A stretch of 64,000 nt of DNA from Thiomicrorhabdus aquaedulcis (GTDB lineage: Bacteria > Pseudomonadota > Gammaproteobacteria > Thiomicrospirales > Thiomicrospiraceae): NCBI RefSeq assembly GCF_004001325.1, contig NZ_AP018722.1, positions 1,426,001 through 1,490,000 on the forward strand, given 5' to 3'. The notes beneath the pieces were generated by a model. That model was not told the DNA's origin, made no database searches, and worked only from the letters and a program-made list of their open reading frames with translations. The position numbers and the translations under genes are program-made. Below, in pieces: positions 35,309-44,374 of the stretch (position 1 is its first letter; each line of letters starts with the position of its first letter).

Positions 35309-35769
35309 TAAATTTGCTTCATCACATTGACCATTTCAATGGCGGCTAGAGTACATTCAACGCCTTTATTGCCGGCTTTGGTGCCTGCGCGTTCAATGGC
35401 TTGTTCAATACTGTCAACGGTTAACACGCCAAACGACACGGGTACACCGGTGTTTAGTTGCACTTGACCAATGCCTTTAACGCATTCGCCAGCCACGTAA
35501 TCAAAGTGCGGCGTGCCGCCACGAATGACCGCGCCCAAAGCAATAATGGCGTCGTACTTACCCGATTGAGCCATTTTTTGCACGGCCAACGGAATTTCAA
35601 ATGCACCCGGCACCATCACTTGTACCACATTGGCGCTGTCGCCGCCGTGACGCACAATGGTGTCTAATGCTCCGCTTACCAAGTGGTCAACAATAAAACT
35701 GTTAAAACGGCCAACCACTAGGCCAATTTTCATATCTTTTGCGGTTAAGTTTCCTTGAATGGTGTTCAT
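35308..35769 (-). CDS. ribH: 6,7-dimethyl-8-ribityllumazine synthase
   Basis: A 153-residue enzyme of the penultimate riboflavin step, which forms capsids or pentamers. The conserved parts are [54 protein letters not shown] and [20 protein letters not shown]. It lies downstream of ribBA in the same direction, with a 70-base gap, and overlaps nusB by one base. It condenses the product of RibB with the product of RibD. Confidence 0.97.
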   Translation of the reverse strand: MNTIQGNLTAKDMKIGLVVGRFNSFIVDHLVSGALDTIVRHGGDSANVVQVMVPGAFEIPLAVQKMAQSGKYDAIIALGAVIRGGTPHFDYVAGECVKGIGQVQLNTGVPVSFGVLTVDSIEQAIERAGTKAGNKGVECTLAAIEMVNVMKQI

Positions 35770-35839
35770 AGTTGTCTCTTTGTTATGGTTAGGATGTTTT
35801 GTGGGCGACCAGGGTTATCTTTTAATTAATCTGGTTTGA

Positions 35840-36955
35840 TTAATCTTGTTTAGCGACAATCTCAACAATTTCTAAACCAAAGCCACTTAGGGCGTTCATT
35901 TTAATGGATGAACCGATGATTTTAAGCTTTTTGAGTCCTAAATCGGCCAAAATTTGTGCGCCCAAACCGTAAGTTTTAGCGTCGTCTTCGTAGGCGGTTT
36001 CGGGTGCATTGATGTTTAGGTCTTTCATTTGAAAACGGGCAATTTTGTCTAACAGTTGCACGGTTTCTTCTTTTTTACGCAACACCACCACAACGCCCGA
36101 CCCTTCGTTGGCAATTTGCTGCATGGCCGCACGCAACGACCATCCGCATTCGGGACGTTGTGAGCCAAACACGTCGCACAAGGTGTCGAGCATGTGCACG
36201 CGCGCCGCGACCGGTTGGTTGGGGTCAATGTTGCCAAAGGTTAAGGCAAAGTGGGCTTTGTGCTCTAACTCGTCTTGATAACCGATTAATTTAAACTCGC
36301 CAAATTCGGTTGGTAACTTGCACTCTGACACGCGCTCGATGGTTTTTTCGTTTTTTAAACGGTATTCAATTAAATCAGCAATGGTGCCAATTTTTAAACC
36401 GTGCAATTGGGCGTACGCTTCTAAATCGTCACGACGTGCCATAGAGCCATCTTCGTTCATAATCTCAACAATCACCGAGGCGGGTTCAAATCCGGCTAAA
36501 CGCGCCAAATCGCAGCCCGCTTCGGTGTGACCCGCACGCGACAAGACGCCACCGGGTTGCGCCATTAACGGAAAAATATGTCCAGGGGTCACAATGTCGG
36601 CGGGTGTCGCGCCCTTGGCCACAGCCGCGTGCACCGTCACCGCACGGTCGGCAGCCGAAATTCCGGTGGTTACGCCCACGGCCGCTTCAATAGACACAGT
36701 AAAATTGGTGCTGTGCATGTCGGTGTTGTCTTTTACCATTAACGGCAAATGCAACAGGTTGCAACGCTCTCTGGTCATGGTTAAACAAATTAATCCACGG
36801 CCGTAGCGTGCCATAAAGTTAATGTCGGCGGCGGTGACCGTGCTGGCGGGCACCAACAAATCGCCCTCATTTTCACGATCTTCGTCGTCCATTAAAATGA
36901 CCATTTTGCCTTGTTTGTAGTCTTCTATCAGCGCTTCAATCGTGTGTAATTGCAT
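35840..36955 (-). CDS. ribB: 3,4-dihydroxy-2-butanone-4-phosphate synthase with degenerate GTP cyclohydrolase II domain
   Basis: A 371-residue two-domain protein. The N-terminal RibB domain looks fully active (VILMDDEDRENEGDLLVPA, TVTAADINFMARYGRGLICL, RAGHTEAGCDLARLAG). The C-terminal half aligns with GTP cyclohydrolase II but lacks its key residues. In the region corresponding to HSECLTGD...RCDCG, two of the three zinc Cys are gone (here HMLDTLCDVFGSQRPECG). The GRNIGL catalytic Arg segment is EETVQL. It should therefore supply only the RibB activity (a RibBX-type protein), and a separate RibA is expected elsewhere in the genome. Confidence 0.93.
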   Translation of the reverse strand: MQLHTIEALIEDYKQGKMVILMDDEDRENEGDLLVPASTVTAADINFMARYGRGLICLTMTRERCNLLHLPLMVKDNTDMHSTNFTVSIEAAVGVTTGISAADRAVTVHAAVAKGATPADIVTPGHIFPLMAQPGGVLSRAGHTEAGCDLARLAGFEPASVIVEIMNEDGSMARRDDLEAYAQLHGLKIGTIADLIEYRLKNEKTIERVSECKLPTEFGEFKLIGYQDELEHKAHFALTFGNIDPNQPVAARVHMLDTLCDVFGSQRPECGWSLRAAMQQIANEGSGVVVVLRKKEETVQLLDKIARFQMKDLNINAPETAYEDDAKTYGLGAQILADLGLKKLKIIGSSIKMNALSGFGLEIVEIVAKQD

Positions 36956-36957
36956 GT

Positions 36958-37626
36958 TTATTGGTATCCATTTTCGGCTAAAAATTGCGAGGTAATGTTT
37001 GTTTTTTGGGCGGCACTAGCCGATTCACTTGCGTGCGGCGCGTGCAACATGCGCTCTAAATAACGCGCCAGTAAATCGACTTCTAGGTTAAGTTTGCTGC
37101 CCACTTTTAAATGTTTAAGCGTGGTTTCTTGGTAGGTGTGCGGCACAATGTTTACCCCAAACACGCAACCGTTTACTTGGTTTACCGTTAAGCTAATGCC
37201 GTTTATGCAAATAGAGCCTTTAGTGGCAATATATTTGCAAATCTCTAACGGCGCTTCAATCTCGTAACGCCACGAACGCGCGTCTTGACCAATTGAGCGC
37301 ACCATACCCACACCGTCAACATGGCCGCTGACCAAATGCCCGCCCAAACGGTCTTGTAAGCGTAGGGCTTTTTCAAGGTTAACCGCGGTGCCCACTTGCC
37401 ATTCGCCCGCCGTGGTAACGGTTAAGGTTTCACCCGACACATCGGCTACATAGCTGTTAGGGGTTAAGGCTACGGCGGTTAAGCACACACCATTGGCGGC
37501 AATGCTGTCGCCAATTTTTACGTCACTCATGTCTAACTTGCCTACCTCGATGGTGACTTTCCAGTCACCTTGGCGGGGTTCAATTTTGGCAATACGACCT
37601 TCTGCAGCAATAATTCCAGTAAACAT
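36958..37626 (-). CDS. ribE: Riboflavin synthase alpha subunit
   Basis: A 222-residue enzyme made of two repeated lumazine-binding barrels. It starts MFTGIIAAEGRIAKIE. The first repeat has GDSIAANGVCLTAV and the second has KGSICINGISLTVNQV; each repeat also has the EKALRLQDRLGGHLVSGHVDG-like boundary (here once, after the first repeat). It dismutates lumazine to riboflavin. It lies between ribD and ribBA in the same direction, 2 bases before the ribBA start. The last about 30 residues form an Ala/Ser-rich tail. Confidence 0.96.
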   Translation of the reverse strand: MFTGIIAAEGRIAKIEPRQGDWKVTIEVGKLDMSDVKIGDSIAANGVCLTAVALTPNSYVADVSGETLTVTTAGEWQVGTAVNLEKALRLQDRLGGHLVSGHVDGVGMVRSIGQDARSWRYEIEAPLEICKYIATKGSICINGISLTVNQVNGCVFGVNIVPHTYQETTLKHLKVGSKLNLEVDLLARYLERMLHAPHASESASAAQKTNITSQFLAENGYQ

Positions 37627-37658
37627 GTGCGATAACTCTCTTAATTTAGTTATATAAG

Positions 37659-38864
37659 TTAGTTACAAACCGTTTGATTAGCAACGGGCTTTAAAACCAG
37701 GTGAATATCCTCACCAATTTGATTGACCGAGTCAAACGATAACTGAATTTTTTGTGCCATCTTAACCAGGCCTGGTAACACCATTAAAGGCTTGGCGGCA
37801 TCGCCCAATAAGCTGGGAGCCATAAAACAGTGTAACTCGTCCACCAAACCCGCTTGCACAAATGCGCCACTTAGCACCGCACCGGCTTCAACCAGTACAT
37901 CGTTAATGTGCTCTGCCTTGGCCAAATAGCGCAACACGGCGTGTAAATTTAACCTACCAGCAGGCGCGCCTTCATGCTCATCTCGCGCATCGCACGCTAT
38001 GGCGACCACTTCGCATCCTGCTTGTTGCAAGTGCAATGCAACCTGGGGTTGCTGCAACAGCGCCGCGTGCGTGGTCATAATTAGCGTGCGCCCTGGCAGA
38101 CTTAATAGTTTGGCGTTAAGGGGCGTGCGTAATGCACTGTCTAACACCACCCGCAACGGCTGGGCGCTGTCTGGCGTTAAGTTGAGTGCGTGCAAAGTTT
38201 GCTCGGGCAAGCGTACGTTTAAACTTGGGTTGTCGGCCAAAACAGTGTTTACACCGGTGATAAGCGCACCGGCAAACGCGCGCATTTTATGCACTTCTAA
38301 ACGCGACGCTTCGCCGGTAATCCACTGGCTTTCACCATTGGCCATGGCAGTGCGCCCATCCAAACTGGCCGCCAATTTTACCCGCACATAAGGCAATTGG
38401 TGCTGCATGCGTTTTAAAAACCCTAGGTTTAAGGCCTCAGCTTGCGCCGCTCCCAATCCCACGTGCACCGCAATACCCGCCTGTTGCAAAATATGCACGC
38501 CCTTGCCCGCCACCAACGGATTAGGGTCAAGCATGGCCACCACAACTTTGGCCACCCCTGCCTCCACTAACCCCGTGGCGCAAGGCGGTGTGCGCCCAAA
38601 GTGCGCGCACGGCTCTAACGTTACATACGCGGTGGCACCTTGTGCCGCATCACCGGCAGCAGCAAGCGCCAACCGTTCGGCGTGCGGCTCACCGGCTTTT
38701 ACATGACTGCCTTGCCCTACCACTTGCCCGTTGTTAACCAACACACAGCCAACGGCAGGATTGGGCTTAGTCGAATACGCGCCGCGCTGTGCCAGCGATA
38801 ACGCTAGGTTCATGTAGTGCACGTCTTCGGTGTTAATCGTAAAGTCGCTAATAATATTATTCAC
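37659..38864 (-). CDS. ribD: Bifunctional riboflavin deaminase/reductase RibD
   Basis: About 401 residues. The N-terminal zinc deaminase domain has [19 protein letters not shown] and [15 protein letters not shown], and the C-terminal reductase domain has [20 protein letters not shown] and [22 protein letters not shown] place the start at a GTG at 38864, which overlaps the nrdR stop region by 8 bases, because family members begin about 10-20 residues before [11 protein letters not shown]. An ATG at 38813 or further upstream codons are possible. No FMN riboswitch is seen upstream of the cluster. The palindrome at 37765 is read LPGLVKMAQ. Confidence 0.92.
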   Translation of the reverse strand: MNNIISDFTINTEDVHYMNLALSLAQRGAYSTKPNPAVGCVLVNNGQVVGQGSHVKAGEPHAERLALAAAGDAAQGATAYVTLEPCAHFGRTPPCATGLVEAGVAKVVVAMLDPNPLVAGKGVHILQQAGIAVHVGLGAAQAEALNLGFLKRMQHQLPYVRVKLAASLDGRTAMANGESQWITGEASRLEVHKMRAFAGALITGVNTVLADNPSLNVRLPEQTLHALNLTPDSAQPLRVVLDSALRTPLNAKLLSLPGRTLIMTTHAALLQQPQVALHLQQAGCEVVAIACDARDEHEGAPAGRLNLHAVLRYLAKAEHINDVLVEAGAVLSGAFVQAGLVDELHCFMAPSLLGDAAKPLMVLPGLVKMAQKIQLSFDSVNQIGEDIHLVLKPVANQTVCN

Positions 38865-39330
38865 TGGTTTTAGCGGTGGTGGCTTTAACCAATTTTTCAA
38901 TTTCTTCTCTAAACGCATTTACGTCTTGAAAAGAGCGATACACCGAAGCAAAGCGCACATAAGCCACTTGGTCTAGCTCGCGCAACGCGTCCATAACCCA
39001 CTCACCCAATTGCGATGACGGAATCTCACGCACCCCTTCGGCCATCAACCGTTTGGTCATTTGACTGGCCATTTGGTCAATCGCTTCACTGGCAACGGGA
39101 CGTTTTTCAAGAGCTTTAATAAGACCACGACGAATTTTATCTTCGTCAAAACGTTCGCGGTTGCCGTCACTTTTAATGACCCTTGGCAGAGCCAATTCAG
39201 CCGACTCGTAGGTGGTAAAACGCTCTCCGCATTGCAAACATTCACGCCGTCTGCGCACTTGCACGCCTTCGGTGGCCAAGCGAGAGTCGACCACTTTGGT
39301 GTCTGGCGTATTACAAAACGGACAATGCAT
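38857..39330 (-). CDS. nrdR: Transcriptional repressor NrdR
   Basis: A 157-residue repressor of ribonucleotide reductase genes. The zinc ribbon [15 protein letters not shown] ... [16 protein letters not shown] is at residues 3-47, followed by the ATP-cone domain ([19 protein letters not shown]). It heads the riboflavin cluster, and its end overlaps ribD. It probably also lies downstream of glyA in transcription direction, but a strong terminator separates the two. Confidence 0.96.
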   Translation of the reverse strand: MHCPFCNTPDTKVVDSRLATEGVQVRRRRECLQCGERFTTYESAELALPRVIKSDGNRERFDEDKIRRGLIKALEKRPVASEAIDQMASQMTKRLMAEGVREIPSSQLGEWVMDALRELDQVAYVRFASVYRSFQDVNAFREEIEKLVKATTAKTSE

Positions 39331-39344
39331 GCGTAGGGTTCCTT

Positions 39345-39376
39345 ATGGATTTAACGTGTTTGGATTTAACGTATTT
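39345..39376. repeat. Short tandem repeat upstream of nrdR
   Basis: The unit GGATTTAACGT(G/A)TTT occurs twice in a row (39345 and 39360), followed by a partial unit GAATTTA. It lies in the nrdR leader and may be chance or a protein-binding pair. Confidence 0.35.
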
Positions 39377-39396
39377 GAATTTATAAAGAGTACGCA

Positions 39397-39416
39397 TTTA
39401 ACCAGGCCTGGTTAAA
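39397..39416. repeat. Iterated palindrome, extended to 20 bp
   Basis: A perfect 20-bp palindrome (TTTAACCAGG / CCTGGTTAAA) around the exact core at 39401-39412, 20 bases from the next copy. Paired copies between glyA and nrdR are unique in the window. Confidence 0.9.
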
Positions 39417-39435
39417 CGTTCCAAGCGCGTTACAA

Positions 39436-39467
39436 AATAAAAACCACCAGGCCTGGTGGTTTTTATT
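39436..39467. terminator. Terminator formed by the iterated palindrome, after glyA
   Basis: A perfect 32-bp palindrome (arms AATAAAAACCACCAGG and complement) with core ACCAGGCCTGGT at 39446-39457. On the minus strand it follows the glyA stop by about 24 bases, and its arm ends in TTTTTATT, like an intrinsic terminator. Confidence 0.85.
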
Positions 39468-39490
39468 AATGGAAAAAATCGGATATTAAA

Positions 39491-40762
39491 TTACTTGTAA
39501 ACCGGTTTAGCGGCACACAATGCACTGACTTTGTCGCGCACTTGCGCAATAACCGCTTCGTCCCATGAGCCGCTGGCTTGGTCACACGCGTCAATCACGT
39601 CGCACATCCAATGAGCCAAATGGGTTGAATCTTGCTCATTAAAACCGCGCGTCGTAGCGGCCGCCGTGCCCACTCTAATGCCGCTGGTAACAAACGGAGA
39701 CATAGGGTCATTAGGCACCGAATTTTTATTAACGGTAATGTGGGCGGCGTCTAATGCGGCGTCTACCAACTTACCCGTTAAGCCTTTTTCGATGAGGCTG
39801 ACCAAAAACAGATGGTTTTCAGTTCCGCCCGACACCACATCACAACCGCGAGCCATAAACACATTGGCCATGGCTTTAGCATTTTTAATCACGTCATCGC
39901 AATAGCTTGCCCAAGAAGGCTCTAAACACTCTTTAAACGCCAGGGCTTTTGCGGCCATAACGTGCACCAAAGGGCCACCTTGTCCACCGGGGAAAATCGC
40001 TGAATTTAATTTTTTCTCAAGTTCAGGATTGGCTTTTGCCAAAATTAAACCACCACGCGGTCCGCGTAAGGTTTTGTGCGTTGTGGTGGTAACCACGTCT
40101 GCAAACGGCACAGGATTTGGGTATTTACCACCCGCCACCAAACCAGCCACGTGCGCCATATCCACCAATAAATACGCCCCGACCGAATCAGCAATTTGTC
40201 TAAAACGCGACCAATCAATCACCTGAGAATAAGCTGAAAAACCAGCAATAATCATCTTAGGCTTGTGCTCGGTGGCCAAAGCTTGCACTTCATCGTAGTC
40301 AATTTGACCCGACACCGGATCAATCCCATACTGCACTGCATGGTATAACTTACCCGAAAAACTCACATGTGAACCGTGTGTTAAATGGCCACCGTGCGCT
40401 AAGCTCATGCCTAAAACCGTATCGCCTGCTTCCATTAACGCCAGGTAAACCGCTGCGTTGGCTTGCGAACCAGAATGCGGTTGTACGTTGGCGTAGTCGG
40501 CTCCAAACAGCTCTTTGGCACGGTCAATGGCCGCTTGCTCTACCACATCAGCAAACTCACACCCGCCGTAATAACGTTTGCCAGGATAACCTTCGGCGTA
40601 CTTATTGGTAAAGTAAGAACCCTGCGCTTCCATGACACGTGGACTGGTGTAGTTTTCTGAAGCAATTAACTCAATGTGCGACTCTTGACGTTTCTCTTCA
40701 TTTTTAATGGCATCCGCAATCAAATCATCGTAACCGGCAATCGTCATAGATTTAGTGAACAT
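39491..40762 (-). CDS. glyA: Serine hydroxymethyltransferase
   Basis: A 423-residue PLP enzyme that interconverts serine and glycine with tetrahydrofolate. The signatures are [60 protein letters not shown] and the PLP lysine motif [17 protein letters not shown]. It starts at the ATG at 40762, with GGAG a little upstream. A second ATG (MTIAGYDD) is five codons in. It is monocistronic, followed by a palindrome terminator. In gammaproteobacteria glyA often precedes nrdR-ribD, and the same order is kept here. Confidence 0.97.
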   Translation of the reverse strand: MFTKSMTIAGYDDLIADAIKNEEKRQESHIELIASENYTSPRVMEAQGSYFTNKYAEGYPGKRYYGGCEFADVVEQAAIDRAKELFGADYANVQPHSGSQANAAVYLALMEAGDTVLGMSLAHGGHLTHGSHVSFSGKLYHAVQYGIDPVSGQIDYDEVQALATEHKPKMIIAGFSAYSQVIDWSRFRQIADSVGAYLLVDMAHVAGLVAGGKYPNPVPFADVVTTTTHKTLRGPRGGLILAKANPELEKKLNSAIFPGGQGGPLVHVMAAKALAFKECLEPSWASYCDDVIKNAKAMANVFMARGCDVVSGGTENHLFLVSLIEKGLTGKLVDAALDAAHITVNKNSVPNDPMSPFVTSGIRVGTAAATTRGFNEQDSTHLAHWMCDVIDACDQASGSWDEAVIAQVRDKVSALCAAKPVYK

Positions 40763-40993
40763 GGTGGAGCTCTCCGTGGCAGTTTTGGCAAAATCAAAGA
40801 TTCGAATTTTAACCCTTTTTGCCCAAAATAAGCAACGAATTGCACGCTTTTTAGTCCAAAGCCCGGCATCTTTAGTTTAATAGCCTGTTTTAAGCTGTTT
40901 TAAGCCGCTTACTCACAATTTAGGCTTTCGTTGGGCGGTATTTTTAGGTAAAGTTGGTGAGATTTGAACTTTTTGATTTTAGGAAAATACCCC

Positions 40994-42664
40994 ATGGCAC
41001 AATTTGTTTACACCATGAACCGCGTTGGTAAAGTGGTTCCTCCCAATCGTCACATTTTAAAAGACATCTCTTTATCGTTTTTTCCGGGTGCCAAAATTGG
41101 CGTGCTGGGTTTAAACGGCTCAGGTAAATCCACGCTGCTTAAAATTATGGCCGGCATTGACACCGATATTGTGGGTGAAGCGCGCCCACAACCGGGCATT
41201 AAAATTGGCTATTTATCGCAAGAACCACAGTTAGACGAAACCAAAGACGTGCGTGGCAATATTGAAGAGGCGGTGATTGAAGTTAAACAAGCCCTAGCCG
41301 ATTTAGACGCGGTGTACGCCGCCTACGCCGAACCCGATGCGGACTTTGATGCGCTGGCTAAAAAACAAGCCGCCATAGAAGATTTAATTCAAGCCAAAGA
41401 CGGTCACAACATCGACCGCGTGCTCGAAATTGCCGCCGACGCATTGCGCCTGCCACCTTGGGACGCCGATGTCAGCAAACTGTCGGGCGGTGAACGCCGT
41501 CGCGTTGCACTGTGCAAACTCCTGCTTGAAAAACCCGATATGCTGTTATTAGACGAACCTACCAACCATTTGGACGCCGAATCCATCGCATGGCTAGAAC
41601 GCTTTTTACTGGATTTTCCGGGCACCGTAGTGGCCATCACCCACGACCGTTACTTTTTAGACAACGCCGCACAATGGATTTTAGAACTGGATCGCGGCGA
41701 AGGCATTCCGTATGAAGGCAACTACTCTTCTTGGTTAGAACAAAAAGAGAAACGCCTACAACAAGAAGCCAAGTCAGAAGCCGCACGGATGAAAACCATT
41801 CAAAGTGAACTTGAATGGGTGCGCTCTAATGCCAAAGGTCGCCATGCAAAATCCAAAGCGCGTTTGGCGCGGTTTGACGAACTTAGCAGTACCGAAACGC
41901 AAAAACGCAACGAAACCAGCGAGATTTTTATTCCCGTGGCTGAACGTCTGGGCGAAAAAGTCATTGAGGTCAATCACGTTTCTAAAGCCTTTGGCGACCG
42001 ATTACTTATTGACGATTTAAATTTTAGACTGCCACAAGGTGGTATTGTGGGCATTATTGGTGCCAACGGTGCGGGTAAATCAACCTTATTTAAAATGCTC
42101 ACCGGGCAAGAAAAACCCGACAGCGGCACCATTGAATTTGGACCTACCGTACAACTGTCTTATGTTGACCAAAGTCGTGACGCCTTAAACGACAACAACA
42201 GCGTTTGGCAAGAAATTTCGGGTGGCGATGATATTTTCATGGTTGGCAACACCGAAGTAAACTCACGCGCCTACTGCGGTCGTTTTAACTTTAAAGGCGG
42301 CGACCAACAGAAAAAAATTGGCACATTGTCGGGCGGTGAGCGCAATCGCGTGCATTTAGCCAAAACCCTGCGCAGCGGAGGCAATTTATTACTGCTGGAT
42401 GAGCCCACCAACGACCTAGACATTGAAACCTTGCGTGCGCTCGAAGAGGCCTTATTAGAGTTTGCCGGTTGCGCCGTGGTCATCTCGCATGATCGCTGGT
42501 TTTTAGACCGCATTGCCACCCACATGTTGGCGTTTGAAGGTGACTCGCACGTTGAGTGGTTTGAAGGCAACTTTACCGATTACGAAGCCGATTTAAAACG
42601 CCGTAAAGGGGTCGATGCAAGTCAACCACACCGTATTAAATACAAACCCATTAGCAAGGATTAA
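40994..42664 (+). CDS. ettA: Energy-dependent translational throttle protein EttA (ABC-F)
   Basis: An ABC-F protein of 556 residues, the family length. It binds the ribosomal E site and gates initiation according to the ATP/ADP ratio. The first nucleotide-binding domain has GLNGSGKSTLLKI and SGGERRRVALCKLLLEKPDMLLLDEPTNHLD. The second has GANGAGKSTLFKM and SGGERNRVHLAKTL, with GNLLLLDEPTNDLD. The arm and linker between them includes KARLARFDEL. The start is the ATG at 40994 (MAQFVYTMNRVGKVVPP), with AGGAAAA before it. It is followed 5 bases later by a degenerate GGDEF gene. Confidence 0.96.
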   Translation: MAQFVYTMNRVGKVVPPNRHILKDISLSFFPGAKIGVLGLNGSGKSTLLKIMAGIDTDIVGEARPQPGIKIGYLSQEPQLDETKDVRGNIEEAVIEVKQALADLDAVYAAYAEPDADFDALAKKQAAIEDLIQAKDGHNIDRVLEIAADALRLPPWDADVSKLSGGERRRVALCKLLLEKPDMLLLDEPTNHLDAESIAWLERFLLDFPGTVVAITHDRYFLDNAAQWILELDRGEGIPYEGNYSSWLEQKEKRLQQEAKSEAARMKTIQSELEWVRSNAKGRHAKSKARLARFDELSSTETQKRNETSEIFIPVAERLGEKVIEVNHVSKAFGDRLLIDDLNFRLPQGGIVGIIGANGAGKSTLFKMLTGQEKPDSGTIEFGPTVQLSYVDQSRDALNDNNSVWQEISGGDDIFMVGNTEVNSRAYCGRFNFKGGDQQKKIGTLSGGERNRVHLAKTLRSGGNLLLLDEPTNDLDIETLRALEEALLEFAGCAVVISHDRWFLDRIATHMLAFEGDSHVEWFEGNFTDYEADLKRRKGVDASQPHRIKYKPISKD

Positions 42665-42669
42665 CCACC

Positions 42670-43605
42670 ATGAGCGAAAGCACGCTTAATTTTTCGCATC
42701 TTGAAGCCATCGCCAACGCCATGCCCGACCCCATTTTTATTATGGGACAAGACGGCACGTATTTGGATCTGGTGGGTGGACAAGATCGCAGTCGTTACGC
42801 CGACGGTTCTGGCTTATTGGGTAAAAAATACCAAGATGTTTTGCCCGAAAACATGGCCAAACGGTTTTTAAAAGTGGTGCAACGCGCCATCGCCAGCGGT
42901 CAACTGCAAGAAATAGAATACCAACTGGCCAACAATGAAATCCAGGGCATTGATGCAACCCAAACCAATAACATTGACAGCTTAAAAGGCGGTCAATGGT
43001 ATCAAGCACGCGTTTACCCTTTGCAAGCCGGAACCTACTCGCAACCGGCGGTCATTTGGTTGGCCATTAACATCACCAGTCGTAAACACATGGAAGAACA
43101 AATTGAGCACTTGTCGTCTACCGACCCGCTAACCAACTTGTTTAACCGCGACTTCTTTTTAGACTTGGTGGATGAAGAGTTAAATAAAGCCAAAATGAAC
43201 CACCAACCCTTATCACTTGTTAAAATTGACTTAGATTGCTTTAAGCGCATCACCGATGGATTTGGGCATCAGGCTGGCGACAAAGCGATTTTAACCGCCT
43301 CGCACGCGATTCAAAGCATTGTTAAAGAGTTGGGCTATGTTGGGCGGTTAAGTTGTGATCAATTTATGATTGTTTTGCCCCAAGTTAAGGCGGTGGACGC
43401 GTTTAGAATTGCCAAACTGGCGCAAAAAACCATCTCGGCACAAAATATTAAGCTCGAAGACAATACCCACACCTGCTTAACCAGTCATGCGGGTGTCACC
43501 GAGCTGCGCGACGCGCAACTTGACGACAGTCAAAGCCTGTTTAAACGAGTCAATGAAGCGCTGAGTGCTTTAGAAGGGTCGCGTGAAATTACGCGAATTA
43601 TGTAA
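42670..43605 (+). CDS. PAS-GGDEF protein with degenerate active site
   Basis: A 311-residue protein with an N-terminal PAS domain (about 5-135, IANAMPDPIFIMGQDGTYLDL) and a GGDEF-type domain (about 140-305, STDPLTNLFNRDFFLDLVDEE, KIDLDCFKRITDGFGHQAGDKAI). Where GGDEF should stand, the sequence reads RLSCDQFMIVLP, so the two glycines and the Glu are lost. Diguanylate cyclase activity is therefore unlikely, and a cyclic-di-GMP or protein sensing role is possible. There is no membrane segment. It starts 5 bases after the ettA stop, so the two genes are probably co-expressed. Confidence 0.85.
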   Translation: MSESTLNFSHLEAIANAMPDPIFIMGQDGTYLDLVGGQDRSRYADGSGLLGKKYQDVLPENMAKRFLKVVQRAIASGQLQEIEYQLANNEIQGIDATQTNNIDSLKGGQWYQARVYPLQAGTYSQPAVIWLAINITSRKHMEEQIEHLSSTDPLTNLFNRDFFLDLVDEELNKAKMNHQPLSLVKIDLDCFKRITDGFGHQAGDKAILTASHAIQSIVKELGYVGRLSCDQFMIVLPQVKAVDAFRIAKLAQKTISAQNIKLEDNTHTCLTSHAGVTELRDAQLDDSQSLFKRVNEALSALEGSREITRIM

Positions 43606-43681
43606 GTTTTGATATGTTTTGGTCACTTTAATATCATTTTTGCCTGTCATCTTTGCACCCGTTAACAATGGAGTTAAAAAA

Positions 43682-44194
43682 ATGAATCGACGCACACTGT
43701 TAAAAAACATCGGTAAAACCTTTTTACTGGGAAGTTTAGCCACTACTAGCACTTTAATGTCCTTAGGGGCACATGCCGCTCCAAACCCAGCCGCCAAAGT
43801 GGTATACCACGTTGACTTCAAAGACCCCACGCGCTATTCGGCTACGTTAACCTCAATTAATAACATTATTAATTACTACGAATCAGAATTTATGGAAGCC
43901 GACGTGCATTTGGTATTTGTTGGCTTTGGCCTACGTTTTACCACCGACGACCCATTAAAAGGCACGCCCTATGAGGCCGACCAAGAGTTGTTAACCCGTC
44001 AAGCCGAGCTAAAAGGTCGTTTAGACGCGCTGATTAAAACCCGTGATGTAAAAGTGCATTTGTGCGATAAAACCCGTGAAGAAGTCAACCTACCGCAAAG
44101 CGCTGTTTACCCTAGCATTCAATTTACGGCATCGGGGGTAGCCAAAATTGCCATCTTGCAAAGCCAAGGTTACGCGTATTTAAAGGTTCAATAA
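43682..44194 (+). CDS. Exported DsrE-like protein with Tat signal
   Basis: A 170-residue protein from the ATG at 43682 (GGAG 9 bases before it). The N-terminus MNRRTLLKNIGKTFLLG has a twin-arginine motif and a signal peptide that ends near AHAA. The mature part (VVYHVDFKDPTRYSATLTSINNIINYY ... VHLVFVGFGLRFTT) has the alternating strands of the DsrE/DsrF family, and a single conserved-looking Cys lies in KVHLCDKTREEV. DsrE-like proteins carry sulfur on a Cys. Export and proximity to soxB suggest a role in periplasmic sulfur handling. This link is inference from context. Confidence 0.78.
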   Translation: MNRRTLLKNIGKTFLLGSLATTSTLMSLGAHAAPNPAAKVVYHVDFKDPTRYSATLTSINNIINYYESEFMEADVHLVFVGFGLRFTTDDPLKGTPYEADQELLTRQAELKGRLDALIKTRDVKVHLCDKTREEVNLPQSAVYPSIQFTASGVAKIAILQSQGYAYLKVQ

Positions 44195-44200
44195 ACAATA

Positions 44201-44216
44201 TAACCAGGCCTGGTTA
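44201..44216. repeat. Iterated palindrome, 16-bp intergenic copy, with a degenerate neighbour
   Basis: TAACCAGG / CCTGGTTA just after the DsrE-like gene. A one-mismatch copy (ACCAGTCCTGGT) follows at 44235-44246. Then comes TTTGCATGTGTG and GGCTAAAAATGAGG near 44260-44300, similar to parts of the MITE at 2303-2461. Confidence 0.8.
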
Positions 44217-44311
44217 AACAGGTTTTTAGACCTTACCAGTCCTGGTCAATGTGTTTTTAGTCCTTTGCATGTGTGAACGCACGGCTAAAAATGAGGCATA
44301 AAAATAAGACA

Positions 44312-44341
44312 TAAAAAAACCCGCTTTTCAGCGGGTTTTTT
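44312..44341. terminator. Bidirectional terminator before soxB end
   Basis: Stem AAAAACCCGC / GCGGGTTTTT with a TTTTCA-type loop, between the convergent DsrE-like and soxB genes. Confidence 0.9.
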
Positions 44342-44374
44342 GTATTCAATAACTCAATACGATATCAATCAATA

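Noticed and set aside
37627-39490. Possible FMN riboswitch ahead of the riboflavin genes
   Set aside because: The spacers upstream of nrdR, ribD and ribE are short and show no conserved RFN elements; only palindromes and a tandem repeat are present.
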